The notes below the pieces were generated by a model that did not search any database, was not told the origin of the DNA, and saw only the letters and a program-made list of their open reading frames with translations. A stretch of 64,000 nucleotides of DNA from Magnolia sinica (lineage: Eukaryota; Streptophyta; Magnoliopsida; Magnoliales; Magnoliaceae): the NCBI RefSeq assembly GCF_029962835.1, contig NC_080577.1:26518501-26582500 (forward strand). Direction: 5' to 3'. The translations under genes and the position numbers were made by a program. This document shows, piece after piece, positions 45,401-50,679 of this stretch (positions within the stretch are counted from its first letter, which is position 1; every line of letters begins with the position of its first letter).

Positions 45401-47065
45401 CAGTTAGCGATATACTATCGGGTATCGGCGATATCAATACATGTTTCCATATTCCCAGTCAGTGATACATGTAACAATACCGATACTACAAACACTATCC
45501 ATAACTGATAAAAAATGAAAAAGAAAAGAAAATAAAATTCTTGAGATGGTTATTTGATTCTACTTTGATGCATTTGAGCTTTTACATGTACCAATTTGAT
45601 TCTTATCCAATTACTACTAAATACCAACATTTAAACTAACATTTATTGATCAAACAGGAACTATGAATGTATTGCCTTACAGAAATTGTTAGAGAGTGAT
45701 CAAATCAAATGAAGCAATTCCACCTAATTAATTAAGAGTAAATATGAACACCAGGCATGTTAGCAGGAAGTTTTAAAAAACAATAATAATAAATAAATAA
45801 TCATTGAAAACCTCTGGGATTAAATTTCCATCATTTGAGCCAACATTTAGTACAGGTGAGGCCTACTTTCAGTGATCCAGATTGTTCATCTGGTGGTTGG
45901 GCCTTAAATATCCTCCACTGAGCATTTCCAGTCCTCCAATCAATAGACTTTTTCCCATTGCATATGGAACATTAGCCATATTTTCTTTTGAACCCGTCCA
46001 CTTGCAGGCCAATTATCGTATGGTTGGGATTTTCTGATGGAGATCTCTTGCATTGTCACCAAGTCTATGGTGGGGATCGCTAGAGGAACAATCTGGAATA
46101 CAAAGTTGGGCCCCACATGCATGAACTGCTGGCTTAAATGAAAAGAATTATATATTGCCTCTCAAAAGAAAGAAAATAATACTTCAATACCACTCTTTGT
46201 CTAGTTAGGAGTTTTGTTGAACCCGCACATGGCTGCACGTGCCAATTTGGCATATGTGTGGCCATCCAAGCAATGCATCAGGTGGGATCCACTGTGTAGA
46301 TACCTAGTCCAGAGGTCAGTATGTGCCACTCATCAAAAGAAAATTTTAACAGTTCACATTCTTCTCAAACGGTTGGTTACTTTTGTGCATATGCAACCTA
46401 CCTGATCCATGAACAAGCTTGATGTTTGGAAAAGATCATCCACACAGTGGAACCACCAGATTCATGGCTCCAATGCCCCACGGGTGTGCCAACTTTGGAT
46501 ATGCAGCCACGTGGAAAGGTGCACATGGACTCAGAGAATGCATGCGACCCAGCAAACTATCTAAGTTATTTATTTAACAGGTAACCATCTAAATTAGCTA
46601 TCAAGCACTCTATCCCTGAACATGTGGCAACCGCATGTGAGATCCAGACCACCCATCTACTAACCCCTGTCATGGATGAGCCATAGCTCAAAAATCACAC
46701 AATTGGATGTTAGAGGACCCCATTTACAAAAATCCTCTGATCAACAGCTAGGATCAACTGATTGTTGTGATTTTCAAGATATGAGCCATCCATGGTAAAC
46801 GTCCCAATCCCATACATGTGAGCTATGCAGAAATAAAAGAGTTTTGATAACTATGATACAATCATTAAGCACCAAATCCTTTCACTCAAATTAATAAGAG
46901 ATAGAGCTTCAGTTTTCATTTTACCTTAGCTCCGAAGCCAGCTGAAGTTCTAGCAGCTCGAACACCGCCACTGCCAGCTCCAATAACAAATAGATCGAAA
47001 TCATACTGAGCTTCTTCTACAGTTGAATTCCCCACCTCACCGTCTATAAGCATCTTTCTCGACAT
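6359..47065 (-). CDS. GR: Glutathione reductase, cytosolic type, 5' seven exons (gene partial, 3' end outside the window)
   Basis: NADPH-dependent flavoenzyme that reduces glutathione disulphide to glutathione. Exons in transcript order are 46925-47065, 40911-40975, 40449-40518, 38060-38131, 8472-8675, 6586-6659 and 6359-6442; every junction is GT-AG and keeps frame. The protein starts [10 protein letters not shown] with no transit peptide, as in the cytosolic plant isoform. Visible motifs are the FAD-binding [11 protein letters not shown] (residues about 32-42), the redox-active disulphide CVIRGC in exon 3, [12 protein letters not shown] in exon 5, and [11 protein letters not shown], the start of the NADPH-binding site, across exons 6-7. 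That is about 236 of a usual 490-500 residues; the rest of the NADPH domain and the dimer interface must lie left of position 1. Intron 4 is 29,384 bp of nested transposons. No internal stop or lost key residue is seen, so the gene looks functional as far as it goes. Confidence 0.93.
6586..6659 (-). CDS. GR: GR exon 6
   Basis: 74 bases encoding [20 protein letters not shown] and ILGAG, ending in phase 2 at GTAGGT. This opens the NADPH-binding domain. Confidence 0.92.
6660..8471 (-). other. GR intron 5
   Basis: 1,812 bp of AT-rich intron. It holds long A and T runs (about 6788-6808, 7014-7112), and a short TAACGG-word segment at 7375-7510. No open frame in it resembles a protein. Intron 6 (6443-6585) is only 143 bp and unremarkable. 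Confidence 0.8.
7375..7510. repeat. Degenerate TAACGGCC-word segment
   Basis: Contains GTAATGGCC, GGCTGTTACG, CTTGTAACGG and CAGTTACGGG in close succession. The same kind of palindromic word is much denser at 29250-29465, which suggests two members of one small repeat family. Confidence 0.4.
8472..8675 (-). CDS. GR: GR exon 5
   Basis: 68 codons after a TTGCAG acceptor, from [15 protein letters not shown] to PSIPGQ, phase 0 at both ends. It carries the helix pair and the ATGSRAQRP turn that closes the FAD domain. Its acceptor is the far end of the 29.4-kb intron. Confidence 0.95.
8676..9262 (-). other. GR intron 4, end adjoining exon 5
   Basis: Unique-looking intron sequence between exon 5 and the 3' end of the second LINE. 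No gene or recognisable element is seen. Confidence 0.6.
10327..10571 (+). repeat. Copia 1 left LTR
   Basis: Begins TGAAGAGATTATATATT, contains a GT dinucleotide run (about 10350-10380), TTTATAATAA and a pyrimidine-rich stretch, and ends TCTCCTACT. The right LTR ends TCTCCTACA, so the terminal A is mutated here. Confidence 0.93.
10572..10583 (+). other. Copia 1 primer-binding site
   Basis: TGGTATCAGAGC, complementary to the 3' end of initiator Met-tRNA, directly after the left LTR. Confidence 0.9.
11150..11686 (+). pseudogene. Copia 1 gag
   Basis: Opens with [32 protein letters not shown] and [16 protein letters not shown] are typical of the plant Copia gag N-terminal and UBN2 regions. A stop at 11684 cuts it, and the same protein continues in other frames to a decayed zinc knuckle near 12000-12050 ([15 protein letters not shown], with the later Cys changed to Tyr). 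Gag would form virus-like particles; this copy is dead. Confidence 0.85.
12000..13450 (+). pseudogene. Copia 1 protease and integrase remnants
   Basis: Protease motif near 12283 reads [13 protein letters not shown] where the active site should be DSGA, so the catalytic Asp is Asn. Integrase follows in several frames; the clearest part is [20 protein letters not shown] (about 13330-13395), the region that ends the integrase domain in Copia elements. Frameshifts and stops are frequent. Confidence 0.75.
13835..15389 (+). pseudogene. Copia 1 reverse transcriptase and RNase H
   Basis: RT begins in broken frames near 13835 and is clean from 14356 to 14796, with the catalytic VYVDDIVLS box (about 14424-14450) and [14 protein letters not shown]. 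RNase H follows to the stop at 15387, ending in ...[14 protein letters not shown] and [14 protein letters not shown]. Several frame changes (for example near 14790) prevent a full polyprotein. Confidence 0.88.
15397..15626 (+). repeat. Copia 1 right LTR
   Basis: Starts TGAAGAGATTGTATATT after the polypurine tract and ends TCTCCTACA, followed by CTTCC. It differs from the left LTR by a handful of substitutions and a shorter GT run, so insertion is old but not ancient. Confidence 0.93.
16235..16944. mobile_element. MULE-like MITE in the LINE RT, 9-bp target duplication
   Basis: About 710 bp flanked by CCACCTCTA (16226-16234) and CCACCTCAA (16945-16953), a 9-bp duplication with one mismatch. 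Ends are inverted: GAACTGGACAC at the left against AGAGCTGTACAC read inward from the right. The arms are built of AAGCTCGGCT/CAAGCCAAGC words. No coding capacity. The 9-bp duplication fits Mutator-type transposition. Removing it rejoins the LINE RT. Confidence 0.7.
16436..16706. repeat. Direct duplication of about 117 bp inside the MITE
   Basis: Two copies start at about 16436 and 16591: ACACTGTTTCTTATGG versus ACACTGTTTCCTATGG, each ending with GGATAATACATATACATGACG. The unit resembles the subterminal part of the intergenic MITEs at 50680-52493 (GGACGGCGTGGATA...). This looks like a MITE end captured and duplicated. Confidence 0.8.
18529..18890 (-). mobile_element. tRNA-derived SINE plus partial second copy, in the LINE endonuclease
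   Basis: Minus-strand reading gives the B-box-like GTGTTCAAGACTCC (about 18757-18770), then a GC-rich body and the 3' end TTAATTGTCCTGCATCA. A second, partial body lies at about 18784-18866. Both are homologous to 44836-45366. The unit splits LINE ORF2 between ...DLIDLP and [11 protein letters not shown]. It ends in a run of C (18881-18892). Confidence 0.6.
19631..20668 (-). other. GR intron 4 sequence between LINE 2 and element B
   Basis: About 1 kb of AT-rich sequence without recognisable coding or repeat structure. Confidence 0.5.
20669..22315. mobile_element. Element B: same family as A, opposite orientation
   Basis: The left end reads GTATCGATATCGTTACATG (about 20680) and matches the reverse complement of the right end of element A. 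After it come the reversed ATAGTAACCAAAATGAGT block (about 20948-20965), an (ATCC/ATGC)n microsatellite (21045-21420), an A/T-rich part, the reversed fixed unit (about 21930-21990) and a second TATCG array (about 22150-22310). Non-coding. Confidence 0.6.
21045..21420. repeat. Compound microsatellite (ATCC/ATGC/ACAC)n
   Basis: About 375 bp of CCAT, GCAT and CACA runs, the core of element B. Open frames over it on both strands are repeat artefacts. Confidence 0.95.
22316..22677. other. Unassigned sequence left of Copia 2
   Basis: About 360 bp without a recognisable motif; the frame around 22500-22635 is open but matches nothing I know. Confidence 0.35.
22683..22869 (+). repeat. Copia 2 left LTR (5'-shortened)
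   Basis: Shares TTATAATAAAAGGTGTGGGG and a long CTTCTTC-rich tail with the right LTR. The first 30 or so bases of the LTR are altered or lost. Confidence 0.75.
23668..23775. repeat. Minisatellite of ACTGTAGCA units
   Basis: Eight copies of ACTGTAGCA separated by 3-6 bases (period about 13), directly left of the virus-like RT fragment and within the block that interrupts Copia 2 gag. Confidence 0.93.
23901..24070 (+). pseudogene. Reverse transcriptase fragment, endogenous caulimovirid-like
   Basis: An open stretch of about 57 codons contains [19 protein letters not shown] and HYQW. This is the first half of the RT palm. The FWQ and YQW variants are, from family knowledge, more typical of plant pararetroviruses (Caulimoviridae) than of Ty3/Gypsy elements, whose motif usually has a Tyr-His-Gln form; this Copia family has a different RT altogether. 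The fragment starts after a TAA about 40 bases upstream and ends abruptly where Copia gag resumes, so the catalytic YxDD box and all other viral domains are absent. It cannot encode an active enzyme. A Gypsy origin is the alternative. Confidence 0.6.
24333..24988. mobile_element. LTR remnant of an unidentified retrotransposon
   Basis: Begins TGTCCTGGGGGGGAATAGG, a form common for LTR starts. It ends at the Gypsy insertion and continues at 28933-29240. The corresponding other end may be the CGATCGATCGA-rich part at 30560-31175, which ends CACTAACA just where Copia 2 gag resumes. No coding sequence was recognised. Confidence 0.4.
24989..26206 (-). repeat. Gypsy 1 3' LTR
   Basis: 1,218 bp. Compared with the other LTR of this element it retains about 310 bp (after GGTATGAAAAGGG, near 25330-25640) that the 5' LTR lacks. 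Confidence 0.9.
26403..27705 (-). pseudogene. Gypsy 1 gag start and integrase C-terminal remnant
   Basis: Gag-like N-terminus [20 protein letters not shown] (27701-27471). The next frame (27373-26885) reads [20 protein letters not shown], the segment before RT in Gypsy polyproteins, then jumps directly to [15 protein letters not shown], the integrase C-terminal part, and on through [16 protein letters not shown], RNase H and the integrase catalytic core are missing. The tail (26877-26403) contains [18 protein letters not shown] and a 14-residue repeat. Frameshifts separate the pieces. Confidence 0.85.
26431..26682 (-). repeat. 42-bp minisatellite, 6 copies, in frame
   Basis: Units start at 26431, 26473, 26515, 26557, 26599 and 26641. 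42 bp is 14 codons, so the frame is kept and a Pro/Tyr/Phe-rich 14-residue repeat (SLYLPYL..PTHF type) is encoded on the minus strand. The sister element at 60900-60945 has one unit only. Confidence 0.95.
28027..28932 (-). repeat. Gypsy 1 5' LTR
   Basis: 906 bp, TGATGCAGG...CCCGTCA. An internal deletion of about 310 bp relative to the 3' LTR joins GGTATGAAAAGGG to GGAGGAAATATGG. Confidence 0.9.
28938..29249. other. Continuation of the LTR remnant right of Gypsy 1
   Basis: Removing the Gypsy element rejoins this with 24333-24983. No gene seen. Confidence 0.4.
29250..29465. repeat. Palindromic GTAACGGCCGTTAC-word array
   Basis: At least ten TAACGG or CCGTTA words in both orientations, including GTAACGGCCGTTAC at about 29290-29305 and again near 29440, around a central T run. 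It is highly self-complementary and could fold into hairpins. A related weaker segment is at 7375-7510. Confidence 0.75.
29466..31175. mobile_element. LTR-retrotransposon debris, unidentified
   Basis: 29466-30560 resembles an LTR and leader (CCGACCGTTGGATC, then CCCTAA-rich text like that at 1-240). 30560-31175 holds several GATCGATCGA words and ends CACTAACA. No protein domain was recognised. The stretch interrupts the end of Copia 2 gag. Confidence 0.4.
31176..34095 (+). pseudogene. Copia 2 gag end, protease, integrase and RT
   Basis: Resumes with TTIYAMCQ (as LTTVYAMC in Copia 1). A protease relic reads [13 protein letters not shown] near 31705 with DSGA degraded to DFRA. The integrase end shows [18 protein letters not shown] (about 32827-32880). 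RT carries the catalytic [10 protein letters not shown] (about 33865-33900) and [15 protein letters not shown], reaching VVMPMDA at 34100, where an antisense Copia interrupts it. Many stops. Confidence 0.85.
34101..34274 (-). repeat. Copia 3 3' LTR
   Basis: 174 bp, minus-strand TGTTAGACATACTC ... GGTTTACA. Nearly identical to 36416-36577 over the shared part. Confidence 0.9.
34322..34984 (-). pseudogene. Copia 3 RNase H
   Basis: Minus-strand frame with [52 protein letters not shown] and [17 protein letters not shown], the standard Copia RNase H series including acidic active-site residues. A frameshift follows in the last third. It is joined upstream directly to gag. Confidence 0.9.
34985..35825 (-). 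pseudogene. Copia 3 gag
   Basis: From [17 protein letters not shown] (about 35815) through [20 protein letters not shown] to [16 protein letters not shown]. Two CCHC knuckles are intact, [14 protein letters not shown] and [14 protein letters not shown] (about 35020-35115). Two or three frame breaks are present. Immediately after the second knuckle comes RNase H, which marks the internal deletion. Confidence 0.88.
35903..36110. repeat. 44-50-bp tandem repeats in the Copia 3 leader
   Basis: Four to five units beginning TCTGGATCTGGAAAATC, followed to about 36370 by a looser repeat of GGTCGGACGACGCAG type. They lie in the untranslated leader between the 5' LTR and gag. Confidence 0.85.
36416..36577 (-). 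repeat. Copia 3 5' LTR
   Basis: 162 bp. It lacks about 11 bp near its outer end relative to the other LTR. Confidence 0.88.
36578..37303 (+). pseudogene. Copia 2 RT end and RNase H
   Basis: Continues the RT after the antisense insertion with [34 protein letters not shown], then RNase H to a stop at 37301-37303 ([11 protein letters not shown]). One frame change lies near 37020. The sequence is close to Copia 1 at 14640-15389. Confidence 0.88.
37311..37530 (+). repeat. Copia 2 right LTR
   Basis: 220 bp from TATAAAAAGGGTAG (TG start mutated to TA) to ACTTACTT, followed by TGCGG. Confidence 0.8.
37531..38059 (-). other. GR intron 4, end adjoining exon 4
   Basis: Unique-looking AT-rich intron sequence; nothing recognised besides the exon 4 donor. 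Confidence 0.6.
38060..38131 (-). CDS. GR: GR exon 4
   Basis: 24 codons, [15 protein letters not shown] and following, phase 0 at both ends. Its GTTAGT donor opens the 29.4-kb intron 4. Confidence 0.92.
38132..40448 (-). other. GR intron 3
   Basis: 2,317 bp, AT-rich, no recognised transposon protein. Intron 2 (40519-40910, 392 bp) is likewise plain. Confidence 0.75.
40449..40518 (-). CDS. GR: GR exon 3 (redox-active disulphide)
   Basis: 70 bases encoding [18 protein letters not shown] and seven more residues. The two cysteines, four residues apart, are the catalytic disulphide that passes electrons from FADH2 to glutathione disulphide. Ends in phase 0 before GTGGGA. Confidence 0.93.
40911..40975 (-). 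CDS. GR: GR exon 2
   Basis: 65 bases after a GCTAG acceptor, encoding [21 protein letters not shown], ending in phase 2 at a perfect GTAAGT donor. It completes the Rossmann strand after the FAD motif and leads into the redox-active disulphide. Confidence 0.92.
40976..42867 (-). other. GR intron 1, 3' part
   Basis: AT-rich intron. The only visible structures are two short tandem duplications at 41604-41866. Confidence 0.7.
41604..41866. repeat. Two adjacent tandem duplications (35 bp and 48 bp)
   Basis: GTGTCTTGAATCATC starts at 41604 and 41639 (period 35). GGCATAGGCCAGTGTTGG starts at 41771 and 41819 (period 48). Confidence 0.9.
43176..44240. repeat. About five copies of the element's fixed unit
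   Basis: Each copy contains GGGATCTAGTTGGGGAGTGG-like sequence, then 'TTCAACCACC', 'CAATTTTTGTGAATCAAATCC' shortened or altered, and an A/T run. Elements A and B carry one copy each. One unit is split by the LTR at 43308-43684. Confidence 0.75.
43308..43684. mobile_element. Probable solo LTR
   Basis: 377 bp with inverted ends TGATG...CATCA, an internal ACTTATATAAGGGCC TATA-type sequence, splitting one of the tandem units of element C. No internal retroelement sequence is present. A clear 5-bp target duplication was not found (GTCGA left, ACCGG right). Confidence 0.5.
44462..44690. repeat. Microsatellite (ATGGATGG/ATGC)n
   Basis: Core of element C, about 230 bp, more decayed than in elements A and B. 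Confidence 0.9.
44836..45366 (-). mobile_element. Two tRNA-derived SINEs head to tail
   Basis: SINE copy 1 (45124 to 44836, minus) starts with TGGTATTAGACCAGG and GTCTCGTGTTTGAGACTC, fitting the internal A and B boxes of a tRNA-type RNA polymerase III promoter, and ends with TTGTCCTGCATCA. Copy 2 (45366-45127) has the same body and 3' end but no promoter head. A run of C (45003-45018) interrupts copy 1. The family also occurs at 18529-18890. Confidence 0.65.
45506..46924 (-). other. GR intron 1, 5' part
   Basis: Contains GTGGGATCCACTGTGTAGA-type non-coding repeats around 45840-46130 and 46210-46560 that read like decayed MITEs. No gene seen. The donor of exon 1 is at 46924. Confidence 0.5.
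46925..47065 (-). CDS. GR: GR exon 1 (start codon, FAD-binding motif)
   Basis: 47 codons starting with ATG at 47065-47063 and ending in phase 0 before GGTAAG-type donor sequence. It encodes [10 protein letters not shown]... and the dinucleotide-binding GAGSGG. The start agrees with the usual N-terminus of cytosolic plant glutathione reductases. A GATTTAG acceptor-like site about 20 bases upstream suggests an intron in the 5' UTR. Confidence 0.93.
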
Positions 47066-47460
47066 GATTGTAATATGAAAAGAACTAAATCCAGATTGAA
47101 ATCGGAATCATTAGGGAGGAAAACCGACAAAAGTCCAATAAATAATGATCATCTTACTGAGATTTTCGAATCAAACAATTCACGATAATTCCAAAAATCG
47201 GGTAGAATGAATGAATTTACTTATGAAATTTTTGAAAGTGGAAGTGAAATCGCAACGGAATCGGATCGAAATTACCTTGCTGGAAACCGTGAGAGATGCT
47301 TGTTTCAATGAAAGGCTAGATGGATCGAAATGTTTCTTTCGAATCAGGAATCTTAGTATGGAGATTTGAAGATCGAAAAGAAATCGCTTTGGTGAGATTA
47401 CCAAGACAGATGTCGAAAGGAAATGAGAAAGGGCTTTGACTTTTAATAGGGCTCGTTTGG
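47066..47460 (-). promoter_or_regulatory. GR 5' UTR with probable intron, and core promoter
   Basis: On the minus strand CAGCAAG is followed by GTAATTTCG (donor about 47275), and GATTTAG (about 47086) could be the acceptor just before the start codon, so the 5' UTR probably has an intron of about 190 bp. A TATTAAAAG at about 47440-47449 is a possible TATA box. No upstream ATG was seen in the proposed leader between 47276 and 47420. Confidence 0.4.
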
Positions 47461-47779
47461 CTTCTCCATTTAAAAATTCAATAAGAGCGGCTACAATAAA
47501 GCTCTTTTTTATCGAGCAGCTGGTTCAGCAAAATCACCTTTTCAAGTCTTCAAAAAAAACATTTATTTAATATAAGCATTTTTGTTGAAATCTCCTAATA
47601 AATGCTTTTATCAGGAGTTGAGTACATTTTTTTTAAATTACAGCAACTTTATTACAAAAGTAATCTATATAATTGTGTTAGTGTATCTCATCCAATCATG
47701 CCTTGAATGACAAAAGAATAGATAACTACAATTTTCATATTTTAAGACATTTTTACCGTATTTATTATATCCTACATTA
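47461..47779. other. GR upstream sequence
   Basis: AT-rich; nothing specific recognised. Confidence 0.4.
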
Positions 47780-48950
47780 AATGTGGATCAACCATGGAGC
47801 CCATCAAACATGTGGAGTGTCCCTTATGTGAGCCAAACTTTCAAAGTGTCATAGAAGGTCCATCTTGGATGTGGACCATTCATCACTAAGGACCCACTAT
47901 GATGTAGGTCATCCATCATGTAGGGCCACTCATCAATGTTAATGGTCCTTCGTGTGGGGGTCATGAATGTCCATTACCCATCACCCATCATGAGGAGTCC
48001 ACATTTGACGTGTTCATAGTGTGGGCCCTACTATTGAAGTGGATTGTCCATCATGTGGGGCCCACATTGATATCCACGCATGGCCCACTTTGGATGTGGG
48101 TCATCCATCATGCAAGACCTTGGATGAGGACTGTCCATTAGGTGGGGCCCATTTAACGTGGACAGCCCATTATGAGGGGCCACACTTTGATGTGGGTCAT
48201 CCATCATGTGAAGCCCACTCTGTGCATTAAGTGGGCCCACCTTAATGTGGATCATTCATTGTGTGGGGCCCCACTTTCAACAAAGGTCATTCATCATGTG
48301 GGCCTACCTTTAATGTCAACCAACCATCATGCGAACCCACCTTTAATTACCATTATCCATCATGTGAGACCCACCTTTAATGTGGATTGCACATCAAATG
48401 GGACCCACTTGATGTGCATGTTATGTCATATTGGGCCACACTTTGATGTGGACTACCTATCATGTGAGGCCCACCCTTGATGTAAGGCTCTACATTCAAT
48501 ATGAGTCATTCATCATGAGGGGCCCACCTTTGATATCCACCATCTATCATGTATATCCCAACTTTGTTGTGGACCATATATCATGTGGGGCATACTGATG
48601 TGGATAGTCCATCACGTGGGACCCACCTTTTATGTTCACCATCCATTATGTAGGTCCCAACTTTGTTGTGGACCATCAATCATGTCGGGCCCAACCTTCA
48701 ATATGGTCCATTCATTATGTGGGACCACCTTTAATGTCAACCTTCAATCATGGGGTCCTACATTCAATGTCTACCATCCATCATATGGGGTCCCACCTTT
48801 GATGTAAAAGGTTGAGCTATTATGTGCAGCCACACTTTGATGTAGACCATCCATCATTTGGGGGCTTACTTTCGATGTAATCGCGCATTATGTGGGTCCA
48901 CCTTTGATGTGGTCCATTCATCATGTGAGGCCATCTTCAATATGAGCCAA
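47780..48950. repeat. Degenerate 33-37-bp tandem array
   Basis: About 30 diverged units of the form CATCATGTGGGGCCCACC plus TTTGATGTGGACCATC. Spacing between CATCATG words is mostly 33-37 bp. It lies 0.4-1.5 kb upstream of the GR start site. Long open frames on both strands here (48021-48480, 48583-48807) are products of the repeat. Confidence 0.85.
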
Positions 48951-49029
48951 CTTGAAATCAAAGGTGAAAGCTTGGATTACATCTAAAAGCCTTTCAAGAG
49001 TTGCATGCGTAACATGTATGTCACTAGAC

Positions 49030-49752
49030 TATAAATCTATTAGGCACATGGCGCGTTGATGGTATTCCAAAACAATAAAATTATCAATTGCATAACTATA
49101 AATACTTTAATGTGATGATAGCTCCTACCAAATGCTATTCAAGCAAATCAATCATTAAAAATCATTGGTTAATCCCTTGGATGTGATCTTGTGTTTGTAG
49201 CTTATAAGAGACTTGAATTTTTATTACTTTTAGGCGAAGTATATATTTCAATGCGCTTATTATAACCATGTTGTTAAACATTTAATATATTCATTAGTTA
49301 AAGATATTAAAGTTGATTTAATAATTAAATTCAAACACCTATAAAAATATTATGCATAACTACTTTTTGGATTGGAGTGGATTCTAAATTATGAGTGCTA
49401 AACACACCGGGAGGATTTCAAATATGAAGGGTTTCAAATTTAAGGGGTTCCTAATCCAAGGGGGTCTAAATTCACTCTCCTAGCCAAGCCTTTAATCTAT
49501 TTAGATACATAGCCCATTTATGATATTCAAAACAATTATATTATCAATTGCATCACTATAATTACTCTAATACAATGATATGCACTATCCAATCATTGTT
49601 AATGTAAATCAACAGTTAAAAATCATTAGTTAGTCACTCAAGTATTGTCTTTAGCTTGTGGACCATTCGAATCTTAGAAATTTCATAATTTTCAAACAAC
49701 ATATATATTTCGACGGCTTTATTACAATCATTGTGCCAAGCATTACATAGGT
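49030..49752. repeat. Diverged direct duplication of about 260 bp
   Basis: 49030-49295 and 49492-49752 align from the ATCTATT(A/T)AG..ACAT start, through TATCAATTGCAT and AAAAATCATT(G/A)GTTA, to ATATATATTTC-like text and a TTATTACAATCAT/TTATTATAACCAT end. Non-coding. Confidence 0.65.
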
Positions 49753-50034
49753 AAAACCGGAGGATTTCTAATCCAAGGTTTTCAAACATGCCATTAGACA
49801 CCCTGGGTAAAAGTATGACTGCCTTTTAAGGCTTGTAAGCCACACGTATACAGTGAAAGTGGAGCGTTGATTCATTTATCTCAAGATTCTCAACCATCCA
49901 ATTTATTTGCTTCTAACGTGCACTTACCCCAGCTACTGAGCCAGCCGACCACGACTTCTTTGTGAAATGAACCAAGCTCTTGGATCTCTCTCACGTGTCA
50001 CACGCTAGCAAGTGGAACGAGAGAAGAAAGTGTC

Positions 50035-50109
50035 ATGGAGTCGACTTGGCTAAAAACGCTTGCATTTGTCTTTTTATTCATTCTGCTGTCCGGGCAAATC
50101 TGGAATTTT
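50035..50109 (+). CDS. Candidate first exon of a small secreted peptide (hypothetical)
   Basis: The frame reads MESTWLKTLAFVFLFILLSG and then QIWNF: a start, one Lys, and a 15-residue hydrophobic core, which is a good signal-peptide shape. GAGGTACTT at 50110 could be a splice donor. A CACGTG-like CACGTGTCAC lies 40 bases upstream. The frame otherwise runs into a MITE at 50141 and stops. An acceptor-like TTTTCAG at about 53371-53377 is a possible downstream partner but the pairing is speculative. I do not recognise the family; it may be chance. Confidence 0.25.
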
Positions 50110-50140
50110 GAGGTACTTCTGATATCACCTGGTACATCAT

Positions 50141-50666
50141 GGACGCGGATTGCGTCCTACCCCCGACCGGACAGAAATCCGTCCGGGCAGGGCTCTGTGG
50201 GGCCCACCGTATTGTAAGTGTTTTATCTACGCCGTTCATCACTTTTCACAGATCATTTTAAGATATGATAATAAAAATGAAATAAGTCCACATCTTTATT
50301 GGACCACACCAAAGGAAGCTGCAGTGATAATGATATTCACCGTTGAAGCCTTTCTAAGGGCCATCGTGATGTTTTTTAACCATCCAAACTATTCATAAGG
50401 TCATGTAGACGTGGATGAAGTGAAGAAGCAAATATCAGCTTGATCCGAAACATTTCCAGCTACCAAGAAGTTTTTAATGGTGAAAGTTCAATCCCAACTT
50501 TGTGGTCCTTGGAGATATAGAAATGCCTCATTTTTGAATAATATCTTAAAATGATCTTTTAAAAGTAATGAACGGCGTGGATAAAACAATTAAATTACTT
50601 TGGTCCCCACAGAGCCCTGCCAGGACGGATTACCGTCCGGGCGGGGGTACGACGCAATCCTCGTCC
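50141..50666. mobile_element. MITE 1 with about 65-bp terminal inverted repeats
   Basis: Left end GGACGCGGATTGCGTCCTAC and right end (reverse complement) GGACGAGGATTGCGTCGTAC continue in parallel through CAGGGCTCTGTGGGG with about 90% identity. Inside each end is a smaller palindrome (CCGGAC...GTCCGG). Subterminal GATAAAAC/TTTTATC and GGCGTGGAT/ACGCCG words are shared with the next elements. The flanks GTACATCAT and GTATATTGC match at 5 of 9 positions only. Confidence 0.9.
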
Positions 50667-50679
50667 GTATATTGCTCGC

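Larger units (their letters stand above)
42868..45505. mobile_element. Element C: same family as A, enlarged
   Basis: Left end 42868-43085 with ATTGATATCAATATTATCGG and GGCGATATTATC words; right end about 45405-45505 with CAGTGATACATGTAACAATA, matching CAGCGATACATGTAACAATA of element A. The centre has repeated copies of the fixed unit (43176-44240), a microsatellite (44462-44690) and the TTAGGCCCCTATTAAA block (about 44732). A probable solo LTR and two SINEs have entered it. Confidence 0.6.

Noticed and set aside
48021..48807. Open frames with repeated HPSCE/CGAH-type residues
   Set aside because: They follow the 33-37-bp degenerate array, exist on both strands, and change frame with each length variant.
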